DNA of 64,000 nucleotides, from assembly GCF_008805035.1 (NCBI RefSeq), contig NZ_CP038018.1:620001-684000 (forward strand), given 5' to 3'. The notes below the pieces were generated by a model that saw only the letters and a program-made list of their open reading frames with translations, was not told the DNA's origin and did not search any database. The stretch's first letter is position 1; each line of letters starts with the position of its first letter. The stretch is from Eikenella exigua. Its GTDB lineage: Bacteria; Pseudomonadota; Gammaproteobacteria; Burkholderiales; Neisseriaceae. This document shows positions 9,114-17,495 of this stretch, piece by piece. A program made the position numbers and the translations under genes.

Positions 9114-9154
9114 AGGCTACCTGAAATTTTGAAATCAACATTTTCAGGTAGCCT
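9114..9154. terminator. DUS inverted-pair hairpin after guaB
   Basis: AGGCTACCTGAAA and TTTTCAGGTAGCCT enclose a short AT-rich loop 18 bases after the guaB stop. Confidence 0.65.
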
Positions 9155-9233
9155 GTTTGTGGCAGAATTCGGTTAACCTTGCCATACTGCCCAGCTGTTT
9201 CAAAACACTTTAAGCCCGATTGGCCAAGCTAAA

Positions 9234-9273
9234 AGGCTACCTGAAAAATCTGAATACCGCTTTCAGGTAGCCT
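9234..9273. terminator. Second DUS inverted pair before fabD
   Basis: A second DUS pair about 80 bases on, 42 bases before the fabD ATG. Its place in the fabD leader is odd for a simple terminator. Confidence 0.5.
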
Positions 9274-9315
9274 GTACGCTTCCAAAGCAACACTCTTAAT
9301 ACAGAAGGAAACCCC

Positions 9316-10242
9316 ATGTCTTTTGCCTTTTTCTTCCCCGGCCAGGGCTCGCAGAGCCTGAATATGATGGCCGGTTTCGACGGCAGCGCTGTTGTCCGCC
9401 AAACCTTTGAGCAGGCCTCCGCCGCGCTGGGCGAGGATTTGTGGGCGATGATGAACGGCGAAGATGCCGCGCTCATCGGCCAAACCGTCAACACCCAGCC
9501 CTTGATGCTCGCCGCCGGTGTGGCCACCTACCGCGCCTACCTCGAAGCGGGCGGCAAAATCCCCGCCGCCGTGGCCGGGCACAGCTTGGGCGAATACAGC
9601 GCACTAGTGGCTGCCGGCAGCCTGGATTTTGCCGATGCCGTGCGCCTGGTGCGCCTGCGTGCCGAGCTGATGCAGTCGGCCGTGCCGCAGGGGCAGGGCG
9701 CGATGGCTGCCATTTTGGGGCTGGAAGACGATGCCGTGCGCCAAATCTGCGCCGCTGCCGCGCAAGGGCAGGTGGCTGAGGCGGTGAACTTCAATTCGCC
9801 CGGCCAAGTGGTGATTGCCGGTGATGCCGCTGCGGTGGAACGCGCCATGGCTGCGGCCAAAGAAGCCGGTGCCAAACGTGCGCTGCCGCTGCCTGTGTCT
9901 GTGCCTTCTCACTGCAGCCTGATGAAGCCTGCCGCCGAAAAACTGGCCGCTGCCCTGCAAAATGTGGTGCTGAATGCGCCGCAAATCCGTGTGGTCAACA
10001 ACGTGGACGTGGCTTCCTACACCGACTCCGCGCAAATCAAAGACGCGCTGGTGCGCCAGCTTTACAGCCCGGTGCGCTGGACGGAAACTGTGGCGCTCCT
10101 CGTGCGCGAAGGCATCGTCGAATCCGCCGAATGCGGTCCCGGCAAAGTGCTGGCCGGCCTGGCCAAACGCATCGACAAAGCCGCGGTGTGCGCCGCGCTC
10201 GTTTCGCAGGAAGCGATGGACACATTTATCGCCGCCCATTAA
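9316..10242 (+). CDS. fabD: Malonyl-CoA-ACP transacylase
   Basis: Transfers malonyl from CoA to acyl carrier protein for fatty-acid elongation; cytoplasmic, 308 residues. The N-terminal oxyanion motif FPGQGSQ is at residues 8-14. The nucleophile elbow GHSLGEY places the serine at residue 90, and the substrate arginine lies in VRLRAELMQ. The partner histidine is in PSHCSLM. AGAAGGAA precedes the ATG. The usual neighbour fabG follows but is separated by a 180-base gap holding a MITE-like repeat. The plsX and fabH genes often found upstream are absent here. Confidence 0.96.
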   Translation: MSFAFFFPGQGSQSLNMMAGFDGSAVVRQTFEQASAALGEDLWAMMNGEDAALIGQTVNTQPLMLAAGVATYRAYLEAGGKIPAAVAGHSLGEYSALVAAGSLDFADAVRLVRLRAELMQSAVPQGQGAMAAILGLEDDAVRQICAAAAQGQVAEAVNFNSPGQVVIAGDAAAVERAMAAAKEAGAKRALPLPVSVPSHCSLMKPAAEKLAAALQNVVLNAPQIRVVNNVDVASYTDSAQIKDALVRQLYSPVRWTETVALLVREGIVESAECGPGKVLAGLAKRIDKAAVCAALVSQEAMDTFIAAH

Positions 10243-10293
10243 GCTTTCAGGTAGCTTTTGGTTGCTACTGAATTGAACCATTATCTGAAAACC

Positions 10294-10397
10294 TATAGCG
10301 GATTAATACACTGTTTGATACAAGGTGACGAGTCATAAACAGTACAGTAGTACGGCAGGCGAGCCAATCGTAGCGAAAATTAATCTAATCTGCTATA
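10294..10397. repeat. MITE-like element, copy A
   Basis: A 104-bp element bounded by TATAGCGGATTA and TAATCTGCTATA, with an inner core (GATACAAGG, AGTAC, GGCGAGCCAA, GTAGCGAAAA) shared with the copies at 21941, 27408, 32215 and 45936. It has no coding capacity and lies just before fabG. Confidence 0.8.
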
Positions 10398-10425
10398 TCT
10401 AACTCTTAACACAAGGAATCCCAAT

Positions 10426-11172
10426 ATGCTTACCCAAAATCTATCTCAAAAAATTGCATTGGTTACTGGAGCTTCACGTGGTATCGGTGCTGCCATTGCT
10501 TCCACGCTGGCGCAAGCTGGTGCTACGGTGATTGGTACCGCTATTACCGAAGAAAGCGCAGTTGCTGTTGGCCGGCAGTTGGAACCTTGGCAGGGACATG
10601 GTCGTGTGCTGGAAATCAATGAAGAAAATAGTATCGAAAATTTGATTGCTGGTATCGAAAAAGAATTTGGTAGATTAGATATTTTAGTAAACAATGCCGG
10701 TATTACGCGCGATAGTTTGTTGATGCGCATGAAAGAAGAGGAGTGGGATGACATCATGCAGGTCAATCTCAAATCTGTGTTCCGCGCCAGCAAAGCCGTG
10801 TTGCGCGGTATGATGAAACAGCGCAGCGGCCGCATCATCAGTATCACCTCCGTGGTGGGCGCGATGGGCAACGCTGGTCAGAGCAATTACGCCGCTGCCA
10901 AAGCTGGCTTAATGGGGTTTTCCAAATCACTAGCACGTGAAGTGGGCAGCCGTGGTATCACTGTTAACTGCGTTGCTCCGGGCTTTATTGATACTGTTAT
11001 GACTCAATCGCTACCAGAGGAAGTTCGTGCTGCTTTTACTGCGCAGACGGCACTAGGTAAGTTCGGTGAGGTTGACGATGTGGCTGCTGCCGTCTTGTTC
11101 CTTGCTTCCGAGCAGGCACGCTATATTACTGGTCAAACTCTGCACGTCAATGGTGGTATGCTGATGCCGTAA
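10426..11172 (+). CDS. fabG: 3-oxoacyl-ACP reductase
   Basis: NADPH-dependent reductase of fatty-acid synthesis, a short-chain dehydrogenase of 248 residues. The Rossmann motif TGASRGIG is near residue 16 and NNAG near 90. The catalytic Ser, Tyr and Lys lie in SITSVVGAMG and YAAAK. ACAAGGAA precedes the ATG. Third codon positions in the first and last thirds favour A/T much more than in fabD or dut (GGT, GCT, ATT are common), while the middle third looks like the neighbours. This mosaic suggests recombination with related DNA. A MITE-like repeat lies 28 bases upstream. Confidence 0.95.
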   Translation: MLTQNLSQKIALVTGASRGIGAAIASTLAQAGATVIGTAITEESAVAVGRQLEPWQGHGRVLEINEENSIENLIAGIEKEFGRLDILVNNAGITRDSLLMRMKEEEWDDIMQVNLKSVFRASKAVLRGMMKQRSGRIISITSVVGAMGNAGQSNYAAAKAGLMGFSKSLAREVGSRGITVNCVAPGFIDTVMTQSLPEEVRAAFTAQTALGKFGEVDDVAAAVLFLASEQARYITGQTLHVNGGMLMP

Positions 11173-11193
11173 GTAGCGCAACAGCCATATTTT

Positions 11194-11233
11194 CAGGTAG
11201 CCTGCCGCATGGCATAATGGCTACCTGAAAATT
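11194..11233. repeat. Divergent DUS pair between fabG and dut
   Basis: TTTCAGGTAGCCT and GGCTACCTGAAA face outward with a 15-base centre. The arms pair as a hairpin but lack a T run. Confidence 0.55.
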
Positions 11234-11270
11234 TATTATCATTATAATTCAAACATTTATAGAGACAGCC

Positions 11271-11723
11271 ATGCAACCTACAGTCGAACTTAAAATCCTC
11301 AACCCCAAAATGCAAGACTACCTGCCGCACTACGCCACCCCCGGCGCCGCCGGCCTCGATTTGCGCGCCTGTTTGGACGAAGCCGTAGAGTTACCGTCTG
11401 GCGGCACATTCCTCGTACCTACCGGCATTGCCATTCACCTAGCCGATCCTGCCTACGCCGCCATGTTGCTGCCGCGCTCCGGGCTGGGTCACAAGAACGG
11501 CATCGTGTTGGGCAACCTGGTTGGCCTCATCGATTCCGATTACCAGGGCGAGCTTAAAATCTCGTTGTGGAACCGCAGCAGCGAAGCCTTCATCATCGAG
11601 CCGATGGCACGCGTGGCGCAAATGGTGATCGTGCCTGTGGTGCAGCCGCAGTTTAAAGTGGTGGAAGAATTTGCCCAGAGCTCACGCGGTGAAGGCGGTT
11701 TCGGCAGCACCGGACGGATGTGA
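11271..11723 (+). CDS. dut: Deoxyuridine 5'-triphosphate nucleotidohydrolase
   Basis: Hydrolyses dUTP to dUMP, keeping uracil out of DNA and feeding thymidylate synthesis. This is the trimeric dUTPase type with 150 residues and all five motifs: AAGLDLRAC, PRSGLGHKNG, GLIDSDYQGE, ARVAQMVI, and the C-terminal RGEGGFGSTG that closes over the substrate. AGAGACAGCC precedes the ATG. A DUS-pair terminator follows, separating it from the convergent DUF58 gene. Confidence 0.97.
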   Translation: MQPTVELKILNPKMQDYLPHYATPGAAGLDLRACLDEAVELPSGGTFLVPTGIAIHLADPAYAAMLLPRSGLGHKNGIVLGNLVGLIDSDYQGELKISLWNRSSEAFIIEPMARVAQMVIVPVVQPQFKVVEEFAQSSRGEGGFGSTGRM

Positions 11724-11737
11724 AGCGGGTTTGAAAA

Positions 11738-11800
11738 AGGCTACCTGAAAACGCAGCGCAGAAAAGTTTCTGCGAAGCTAAAATTTCAGGTAGCCTTTTT
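11738..11800. terminator. DUS-pair hairpin between dut and the DUF58 gene
   Basis: The outer arms are DUS words. An inner CGCAGAAA/TTTCTGCG stem extends the hairpin, and six T follow on the plus strand. It serves two converging genes. Confidence 0.75.
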
Positions 11801-11819
11801 TATTGTCGTATACAAGTGC

Positions 11820-12728
11820 TTACATCACCGCCAGCGCGGCCAGGCATTTTTCGCGCTGGCCGTTTTGCGGGGGGATGGTTTGGCCGGGCAGAATTAATGT
11901 GTAGCGCTGGCCGCGGCCGTGGGCTTCGAGCACGCGGTAGCACAGGAGGCCGGCGAGGTGGTCGGCGCTGGTACCGGCGGGATAGTCGGCATAGCTGATG
12001 ATGTGATCAGCGGCATGGAAGGCGGGTTCTTCGAAGTGTTTGTCGAGCAGGCGGCCGCTTTTGGCGTAGCTTTTCCAGGCGATGTGTTGCAGGGAAGTGC
12101 CGGGTTGGTGGTCTTGCAGGAAGGCGAGGTCTTCATTGCCGCCGAGCTTGCGGCGCGGCTCGCCTTCTTCGGCCGGCGTGCTGCCGGGCGGGGCGGTGTG
12201 CAGTTGGGGGGCGGGATAGACGAGGCCGTTGTCGGGCCAGTGCCATACGCATTCCACGCTGCTCACGGCAAACGGCCACACGCTGGCGCAGCGCAGTGGC
12301 GGCAGGATCAGGCGGCCGCGCCGTGCGGGCAGCACGGGCCAGATGAAGGGTTGGGGCTGCTTGGCGGTAAAGAGGGCAGTGCGGTATTCGGGCTCGGTGT
12401 TGCGGCGGTTTTCAGGGGCAAACCAAAGCTGGCGATAGCGGGCTTTGATTGAGGGGGCGGGGAAAAGTTGGATATCGGCAGGCTGCCCTTGGAAGAGTTC
12501 TTCGGGCAGGGTGAGGTCGAGGCGCAGGCCGAGCAGTTGGAGGCAATTGAGCAGGGTACCGACAAACAGGAAGCCGGCGAGCCAGAAGGCGACGATATAG
12601 GCGAGGTTTACCTGATAGTTGAGCCCGACGAGCCACAACAGGGCAATCATGGCGGCCAGGCTGATGCCGAGCCGGGTGGGCCGCAGGCGCAGGTCGCGTA
12701 GGCGCGGGCTGTATTGGTTGGCGCTCAC
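11820..12728 (-). CDS. DUF58 domain protein partnered with MoxR ATPase
   Basis: Membrane protein of about 302 residues. Two hydrophobic helices near residues 20-60 (IAYIVAFWLAGFLFVGTLL type) lead into a soluble domain. The DUF58 signature appears as GGNEDLAFLQDHQPGTSL followed by IAWKSYAKSGRL, which normally reads R-x-Y-x-x-G-D-x-x-R-x-I-x-W. DUF58 proteins resemble von Willebrand A folds and work with MoxR ATPases, perhaps as chaperones for envelope complexes. The start is the GTG at 12728, whose last bases overlap the moxR TGA (GTGA); an ATG at 12821 would run far into moxR. Confidence 0.82.
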   Translation of the reverse strand: MSANQYSPRLRDLRLRPTRLGISLAAMIALLWLVGLNYQVNLAYIVAFWLAGFLFVGTLLNCLQLLGLRLDLTLPEELFQGQPADIQLFPAPSIKARYRQLWFAPENRRNTEPEYRTALFTAKQPQPFIWPVLPARRGRLILPPLRCASVWPFAVSSVECVWHWPDNGLVYPAPQLHTAPPGSTPAEEGEPRRKLGGNEDLAFLQDHQPGTSLQHIAWKSYAKSGRLLDKHFEEPAFHAADHIISYADYPAGTSADHLAGLLCYRVLEAHGRGQRYTLILPGQTIPPQNGQREKCLAALAVM

Positions 12729-13633
12729 GATACGGCTACCTGAAGCAGCATTTGTTCCAGTAGCTGGGTGATGGATTGGGGTTGCAAGGTTTGCAGGCGA
12801 TGCCCAGCCACAGCTATCCATACGGCTTTGATGTCTTCCGGCAGCACATAATCGCGGCCGGCCAGGAAGGCCCAGGCTTTGGCGGCTTTAACCACGGCAA
12901 GGCCGGCGCGCGGGCTGAGGCCGGTAACGAACAGGCCGGGCTGGCGGGTGGATTGCACCAGCCGGTAAACATAATCGGCAGCCTGCTGCGAGCATTTTAC
13001 TTGGGCGGCCTGTGCTTGCCATTGGAGCAGGATTTCGGCGTTGCATACGGCTTTGAGCGCGGGCAGCAGTTGGCGGCGGTCGCCTTGGGCGTAGAGCCGG
13101 CGTTCGGCTTCTGCAGAGGGATAGCCCAGGGAGAGGCGCATCATGAAGCGGTCGAGCTGGGATTCGGGCAGGGGGAAGGTGCCGAGCTGTTCGATGGGGT
13201 TTTGGGTGGCGATCACGAAGAAGGGTTTGGGCAGGCGGTAGGTTTTGCCGTCTACGGAAACCTGTTTTTCCTCCATGGCTTCCAAAAGTGCAGACTGCAT
13301 TTTGGGCGAAGCACGGTTGATTTCGTCGGCCAGCAGGAAGTGGTGGAAAATGGGGCCGGGATGGAATTTGAATTGGCCGTCGGCAGGTTGGAAGACGTTG
13401 ATGCCCAAGAGATCGGCAGGCAGCATGTCGTTGGTGAACTGTACGCGGCGGTAGTCGAGGCCGAGCACGGCGGCTAAGCCATGAGCGAGAGTAGTTTTGC
13501 CCACGCCGGGCACGTCTTCGAGCAAAACGTGGCCGTCGGCCAGGATGCAGGCCATTAGGTGCTGGAGAACGGTTTCTTTGCCGAGAATCAGGCTGTTGAG
13601 TTGGGAGAAGACGTTTTGCAAGTGGGGATTCAT
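12725..13633 (-). CDS. MoxR family AAA+ ATPase
   Basis: AAA+ ATPase of 302 residues. Walker A is EDVPGVGKTTLAHGLA (residues 39-54), Walker B LLADEINRASPK, sensor 1 region FFVIATQNPIE, and the arginine-bearing LPESQLDRFMMR follows. The C-terminal lid domain is complete. MoxR proteins are thought to act as chaperones with adjacent DUF58/vWA partners. Here the overlapping downstream DUF58 gene confirms the pairing. A DUS at the very end (12733-12744) encodes part of LLQVAVS and lies next to the stop/start overlap. Confidence 0.92.
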   Translation of the reverse strand: MNPHLQNVFSQLNSLILGKETVLQHLMACILADGHVLLEDVPGVGKTTLAHGLAAVLGLDYRRVQFTNDMLPADLLGINVFQPADGQFKFHPGPIFHHFLLADEINRASPKMQSALLEAMEEKQVSVDGKTYRLPKPFFVIATQNPIEQLGTFPLPESQLDRFMMRLSLGYPSAEAERRLYAQGDRRQLLPALKAVCNAEILLQWQAQAAQVKCSQQAADYVYRLVQSTRQPGLFVTGLSPRAGLAVVKAAKAWAFLAGRDYVLPEDIKAVWIAVAGHRLQTLQPQSITQLLEQMLLQVAVS

Positions 13634-13704
13634 AGTGTGGATTATCTGAGTTGTTGTGTGGGTGAGAGGCTACCTGAAAATATTTTTGCTGTGGCGGTAT
13701 GAAG

Positions 13705-13735
13705 AAAAGCCCTGTTCAATCAACAGGGCATATTC
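13705..13735 (-). terminator. Rho-independent terminator of the rbfA operon
   Basis: On the minus strand GCCCTGTT, a 5-base loop, AACAGGGC and then TTTTC follow the rbfA stop directly. Confidence 0.85.
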
Positions 13736-13744
13736 CCAGGCAGA

Positions 13745-14116
13745 CTAATCTTGCACCGGCTCTTCGGCGGCAACCTGCTCGATCAGCTGGGAGATGCTCA
13801 TGCCGCGTTCAAGAGATTGGTCGTATTTGAAGTGCAACTCGGGCGTTTTAAACAGCTTGATGCGGCGGGAAAGCTCGCTGCGCAGATGACCCTTGGCATG
13901 TTCGAGCGCTTCGGCGGTAATCTCGCGCGTGGCATCGTCAAGCACGGTGTAATACACGGTGGCGTGGCTGTAGTCGCGGGCAAGCTCGACTTCGTTGATG
14001 GTAATGAAACCGGCGCGCGGGTCTTTGAGGCCGGTGCGGACGAGCTCGGCCAGCTCGCGCAGGATTTGTTCGCGCACGCGGTCTTGGCGGGCATAGCCGC
14101 GGTGGATTTTGGCCAT
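13745..14116 (-). CDS. rbfA: 30S ribosome-binding factor A
   Basis: Single KH-type domain protein of 123 residues that helps the 16S rRNA 5' end and central pseudoknot mature and is needed for growth in the cold. Visible features are the N-terminal basic RVREQILRELAELV, the DPR-GFITINEVELARD core, and LRSELSRRIKLFKTPEL. It closes the rimP-nusA-infB block, as in many proteobacteria, and starts 21 bases after the preceding small gene. Confidence 0.95.
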   Translation of the reverse strand: MAKIHRGYARQDRVREQILRELAELVRTGLKDPRAGFITINEVELARDYSHATVYYTVLDDATREITAEALEHAKGHLRSELSRRIKLFKTPELHFKYDQSLERGMSISQLIEQVAAEEPVQD

Positions 14117-14137
14117 ATGGTCTTTCTTGATCAGGGA

Positions 14138-14470
14138 TTATTTCAGTTCGCTGGTGCGGTCGAGCAGGGCATCCATCAACGAGTCGTATTGTTTTTTACG
14201 GTGTTGGATGCGCAGTTGGTCGAATTCACCCAGCTGTTCTTCAAAAGTGCGGGTTTTGAAATAGGGCTTCAGGTCGAAGGACTTTTCCAAAAAGCGGATA
14301 ATATTGAGGTCATTTTCGCGATCGACAGGGCGCAGAGGCAGCCGCCTGGTGAGCACGAAGTTGTCGGGCATGACAAGGGTGGCTACGATGATCGGTTCGT
14401 CGTTTTCGTGTTGGCGTATTTCGCGGATTAGGGTAAAAGTTTCAAAGGCATATATTTGTTTGTCGTTCAT
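14138..14470 (-). CDS. Uncharacterised 110-residue protein between infB and rbfA
   Basis: Soluble acidic/basic protein that I cannot assign to a family. It begins MNDKQIYAFETFTLIRE and contains VATLVMPDNFVLTRRLPL and LRIQHRKKQYDSLMDALL. There is no signal peptide or membrane segment. The ATG at 14470 is preferred because the 15 upstream codons look non-coding and cysteine/histidine-rich. It ends 21 bases before rbfA, so the two are co-transcribed, hinting at a role in translation or RNA handling by position only. Codon use matches its neighbours, so the gene looks real. Confidence 0.75.
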   Translation of the reverse strand: MNDKQIYAFETFTLIREIRQHENDEPIIVATLVMPDNFVLTRRLPLRPVDRENDLNIIRFLEKSFDLKPYFKTRTFEEQLGEFDQLRIQHRKKQYDSLMDALLDRTSELK

Positions 14471-14712
14471 TTTCGCGTACTCATCAGGGCAGCGGTGGGT
14501 ATGGTGGGCAAACACGGTGTAAACAAGCGATATGATACGATAACCATCGCCGACTGGGTATAGGCCTAAGCATTTATTTCTTTACATATATAACCAAACT
14601 GCTAAAAAACCATAACCGAATGGTGGGGTTTGGCTGCATTTTCTTATTTGCCAAACAGTTCACTGCTTCACAACGCTCTCAATATAGCCTGCAGTGCGGA
14701 AAATGTAGCGAG

Positions 14713-14741
14713 AGGCTACCTGAAACGGGTTCGGGCAGCCT
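14713..14741. terminator. DUS-based hairpin after infB
   Basis: AGGCTACCTGAA pairs imperfectly with TTCGGGCAGCCT across a 5-base loop, 22 bases after the infB stop on the minus strand. It has no clean T run. Confidence 0.45.
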
Positions 14742-14762
14742 CTTGTTTCGTCTTGTGCCTGT

Positions 14763-17480
14763 TTACAGGGTGCGGGCTACTTCCACAATATCGAAGGCCT
14801 CCAGCATATCGCTTTCTTGGATATCGTTGTAGTTCTTCAGCATCAGGCCACATTCGAAGCCCATACGCACTTCTTTCACATCGTCTTTGAAGCGTTTTAG
14901 CGATTCGAGCTCGCCAGTGTGGATTACCACATGGTCGCGGATGAGGCGTACGCGGCTGTCGCGCTTGATGATGCCATCGGTAACTATGCAGCCGGCAATG
15001 TTGCCCACTTTGGAAATATTGATGACCTGGCGGATTTCCACCGTGCCGGTCTGTTGCTCTTTCTGCTCGGGGGCGAGCATACCGCTCATGGCTGCTTTCA
15101 CATCGTCGATGGCATCGTAAATGATATTGTAGTAGCGGATTTCGATGTCTTCGTTTTCGGCCAGCTTGCGGGCAGAGCCGTCGGCGCGCACGTTGAAGCC
15201 GATGATGAATGCGCCGGAGGCAATGGCCAAGTTTACATCGCTTTCGGTAATGCCACCTACGCCGCTGTGCAACACTTCCACTTTCACCTCGTCGTTCGAC
15301 AGCTTTTTGAGGCTACCTGAAAGTGCTTCGTACGAACCCTGTACATCGGCTTTGATGATTACCGACAAATGCTGTGCTGCCTGGCCGTCGTCGGCGTTGG
15401 CAAACAGATTCTCCAGCTTGGCAGCTTGCTGTTTGGCCAGCCGCACGTCGCGGTATTTGCCTTGGCGGAATAGGGCGATTTCACGTGCTTTTTTCTCGTC
15501 GGCCAATACCATGGCATCTTCGCCGGCATTGGGTACGTCGGAGAGACCGAGGATTTCCACCGGAATGGAGGGACCGGCTTCCTGTACTTGTCTGCCGTTT
15601 TCGTCCACCATGGCGCGTACTTTACCGAATGCAGTGCCGGCTAGGAGCATATCGCCTTTTTTCAGCGTGCCGCTTTGCACCAGCAGGGTAGCCACCGCAC
15701 CGCGGCCTTTATCAAGGCGGGCTTCCACGATGATGCCTTTGGCGGGTGCGTCTACCGGGGCTTTCAGTTCGAGCACTTCGGCTTCCAGCAGCACGGCTTC
15801 CAAAAGTGCATCGATATTGATACCTTGTTTGGCGGAAACATCGATAAACTGCACATTGCCGCCCCAAGAATCGGGGATTACTTCGTGGGCGGTTAGCTCT
15901 TGGCGGATACGTTCGGGATTGGCGGCTTCCTTATCGATTTTGTTCACCGCCACCACCATCGGCACGCCGGCCGCTTTGGCATGGGCGATGGCTTCGATGG
16001 TTTGCGGCATCACGCCGTCGTCGGCGGCCACCACCAGAATCACGATATCAGTGGCCTGTGCGCCGCGTGCACGCATGGCGGTAAAGGCTTCGTGACCGGG
16101 GGTATCGAGAAAGGTGATGACGCCGCGCGGGGTTTGTACGTGGTAGGCGCCGATGTGCTGGGTAATGCCGCCGGCTTCGCCTTGTACCACTTTGGCACGG
16201 CGGATGTAGTCAAGCAGTGAGGTTTTACCGTGGTCCACGTGGCCCATTACGGTTACCACCGGCGGGCGCGGCAGGACTTCAGCTTGAACGGTGGTTTCGG
16301 TGTCATCCAAGAAGGCTTCGGGATCGTCTGCAGCGGCGGGTTTGCCGATATGACCCATTTCTTCCACCACAATCAGCGCGGTTTCTTGGTCGAGCGATTG
16401 GTTGATGGTAACCATCATGCCCATCTTCATCAGGGCTTTCACCACTTCCACGCCCTTAACCGCCATTTTGTGTGCCAAATCGGCCACTGTAATGGTTTCG
16501 GGTACGAGCACTTCATGCACCACCGGCTCGGTTGGGGCTTGGAAGGCGTGCTGATTAGGTTCCAGCTTGAGCTGTTTTTTGCTTTTTTTACCGCTGCGCA
16601 CACGTTCTTCATCGCCACGGTTATTGCGTTCTTTGCCTTTGCTTTTGGCGGAATGGCCGCGCGGCATATCGTCGTCGCGCTGGTGGCGTTCGCCTTTTTT
16701 CGGGCGGCTACTTCCAGGGGCGGCGCTACCAGAGGAGAGAGAGGTTTTTTCGCTTGGCGCAGCACTGCGCGGGGCAGACTGCTGCTCTTTGGCCAGCTTG
16801 GCTTCCTGCTGCGCTTGCAGTTTGGCAGCTTCTCGGCGAGCTTGGCGCTCCTGTTTTTCTTTCAATAGGGCTTGCTGGTGCGCACGCAAGGCTTCGGCAC
16901 GGCGGGCTTCTTCGTTACGCATGACCTGTTCGGCGGCACTGACCACTTCCACAGGCTGCGGCAGTGGTTTGGGTGTTTTTTCTTTTTTGGGGTTGCGGCT
17001 GCGTTTTGGTTTGACTTCGGCAGCAGCTTCGGTTTTCGCCTTGGCTGGTTTTTCTTTGGCAGCAAGTACAGTGTCAGCTTCAAGGTTTTTGGAGGCTATT
17101 TGAATCTCTGTGGCAGTGGGCTCGATGGCAGTTTCAACAATAGTGGCCATAGTTTTAACCGGAGTGGCCGGCTCGGCAGCGGGCAGTACAACAAGCTCGG
17201 CAGCTGATTCAATTGGCGGCACGGCTACACGGCGGCGGCGGCGGGTTTCTACCTGTACGCCAGCCACGATGCTGCGTTCGGTGCGGGTGCGGCTCACGCT
17301 GATGGATACAGTGCCGCTGTCATTCTGCTTGCGTAGGTACGCCAGTAGGGCTTGTTTGTCTGCCGGGCTGATGCTGTCGGCACCATTGTTTTTCTCCACG
17401 CCGGCGGCTTTGAGCTGCTCTAAGAGTGTGGGTACGGTTTTTTTCAGTTCAGCAGCAAATTGTTGTACGGTATTACTCAT
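14763..17480 (-). CDS. infB: Translation initiation factor IF-2
   Basis: GTPase of 905 residues that brings initiator fMet-tRNA to the 30S subunit and drives subunit joining. It has an N-terminal IF2N fold (residues 1-50) and a long Ala/Lys/Glu-rich linker. A second IF2N-like segment follows (ETITVADLAHKMAVKG). The G domain starts near residue 405 with GHVDHGKTSLLDYIRR, then DTPGHEAF and NKID. The C-terminal beta barrels are intact. A DUS near 15312 encodes SGSL in the C-terminal half. A strong AAGGAGG precedes the ATG. nusA ends 15 bases upstream. Confidence 0.97.
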   Translation of the reverse strand: MSNTVQQFAAELKKTVPTLLEQLKAAGVEKNNGADSISPADKQALLAYLRKQNDSGTVSISVSRTRTERSIVAGVQVETRRRRRVAVPPIESAAELVVLPAAEPATPVKTMATIVETAIEPTATEIQIASKNLEADTVLAAKEKPAKAKTEAAAEVKPKRSRNPKKEKTPKPLPQPVEVVSAAEQVMRNEEARRAEALRAHQQALLKEKQERQARREAAKLQAQQEAKLAKEQQSAPRSAAPSEKTSLSSGSAAPGSSRPKKGERHQRDDDMPRGHSAKSKGKERNNRGDEERVRSGKKSKKQLKLEPNQHAFQAPTEPVVHEVLVPETITVADLAHKMAVKGVEVVKALMKMGMMVTINQSLDQETALIVVEEMGHIGKPAAADDPEAFLDDTETTVQAEVLPRPPVVTVMGHVDHGKTSLLDYIRRAKVVQGEAGGITQHIGAYHVQTPRGVITFLDTPGHEAFTAMRARGAQATDIVILVVAADDGVMPQTIEAIAHAKAAGVPMVVAVNKIDKEAANPERIRQELTAHEVIPDSWGGNVQFIDVSAKQGINIDALLEAVLLEAEVLELKAPVDAPAKGIIVEARLDKGRGAVATLLVQSGTLKKGDMLLAGTAFGKVRAMVDENGRQVQEAGPSIPVEILGLSDVPNAGEDAMVLADEKKAREIALFRQGKYRDVRLAKQQAAKLENLFANADDGQAAQHLSVIIKADVQGSYEALSGSLKKLSNDEVKVEVLHSGVGGITESDVNLAIASGAFIIGFNVRADGSARKLAENEDIEIRYYNIIYDAIDDVKAAMSGMLAPEQKEQQTGTVEIRQVINISKVGNIAGCIVTDGIIKRDSRVRLIRDHVVIHTGELESLKRFKDDVKEVRMGFECGLMLKNYNDIQESDMLEAFDIVEVARTL

Positions 17481-17495
17481 AAGTTTCTGGCCTCC

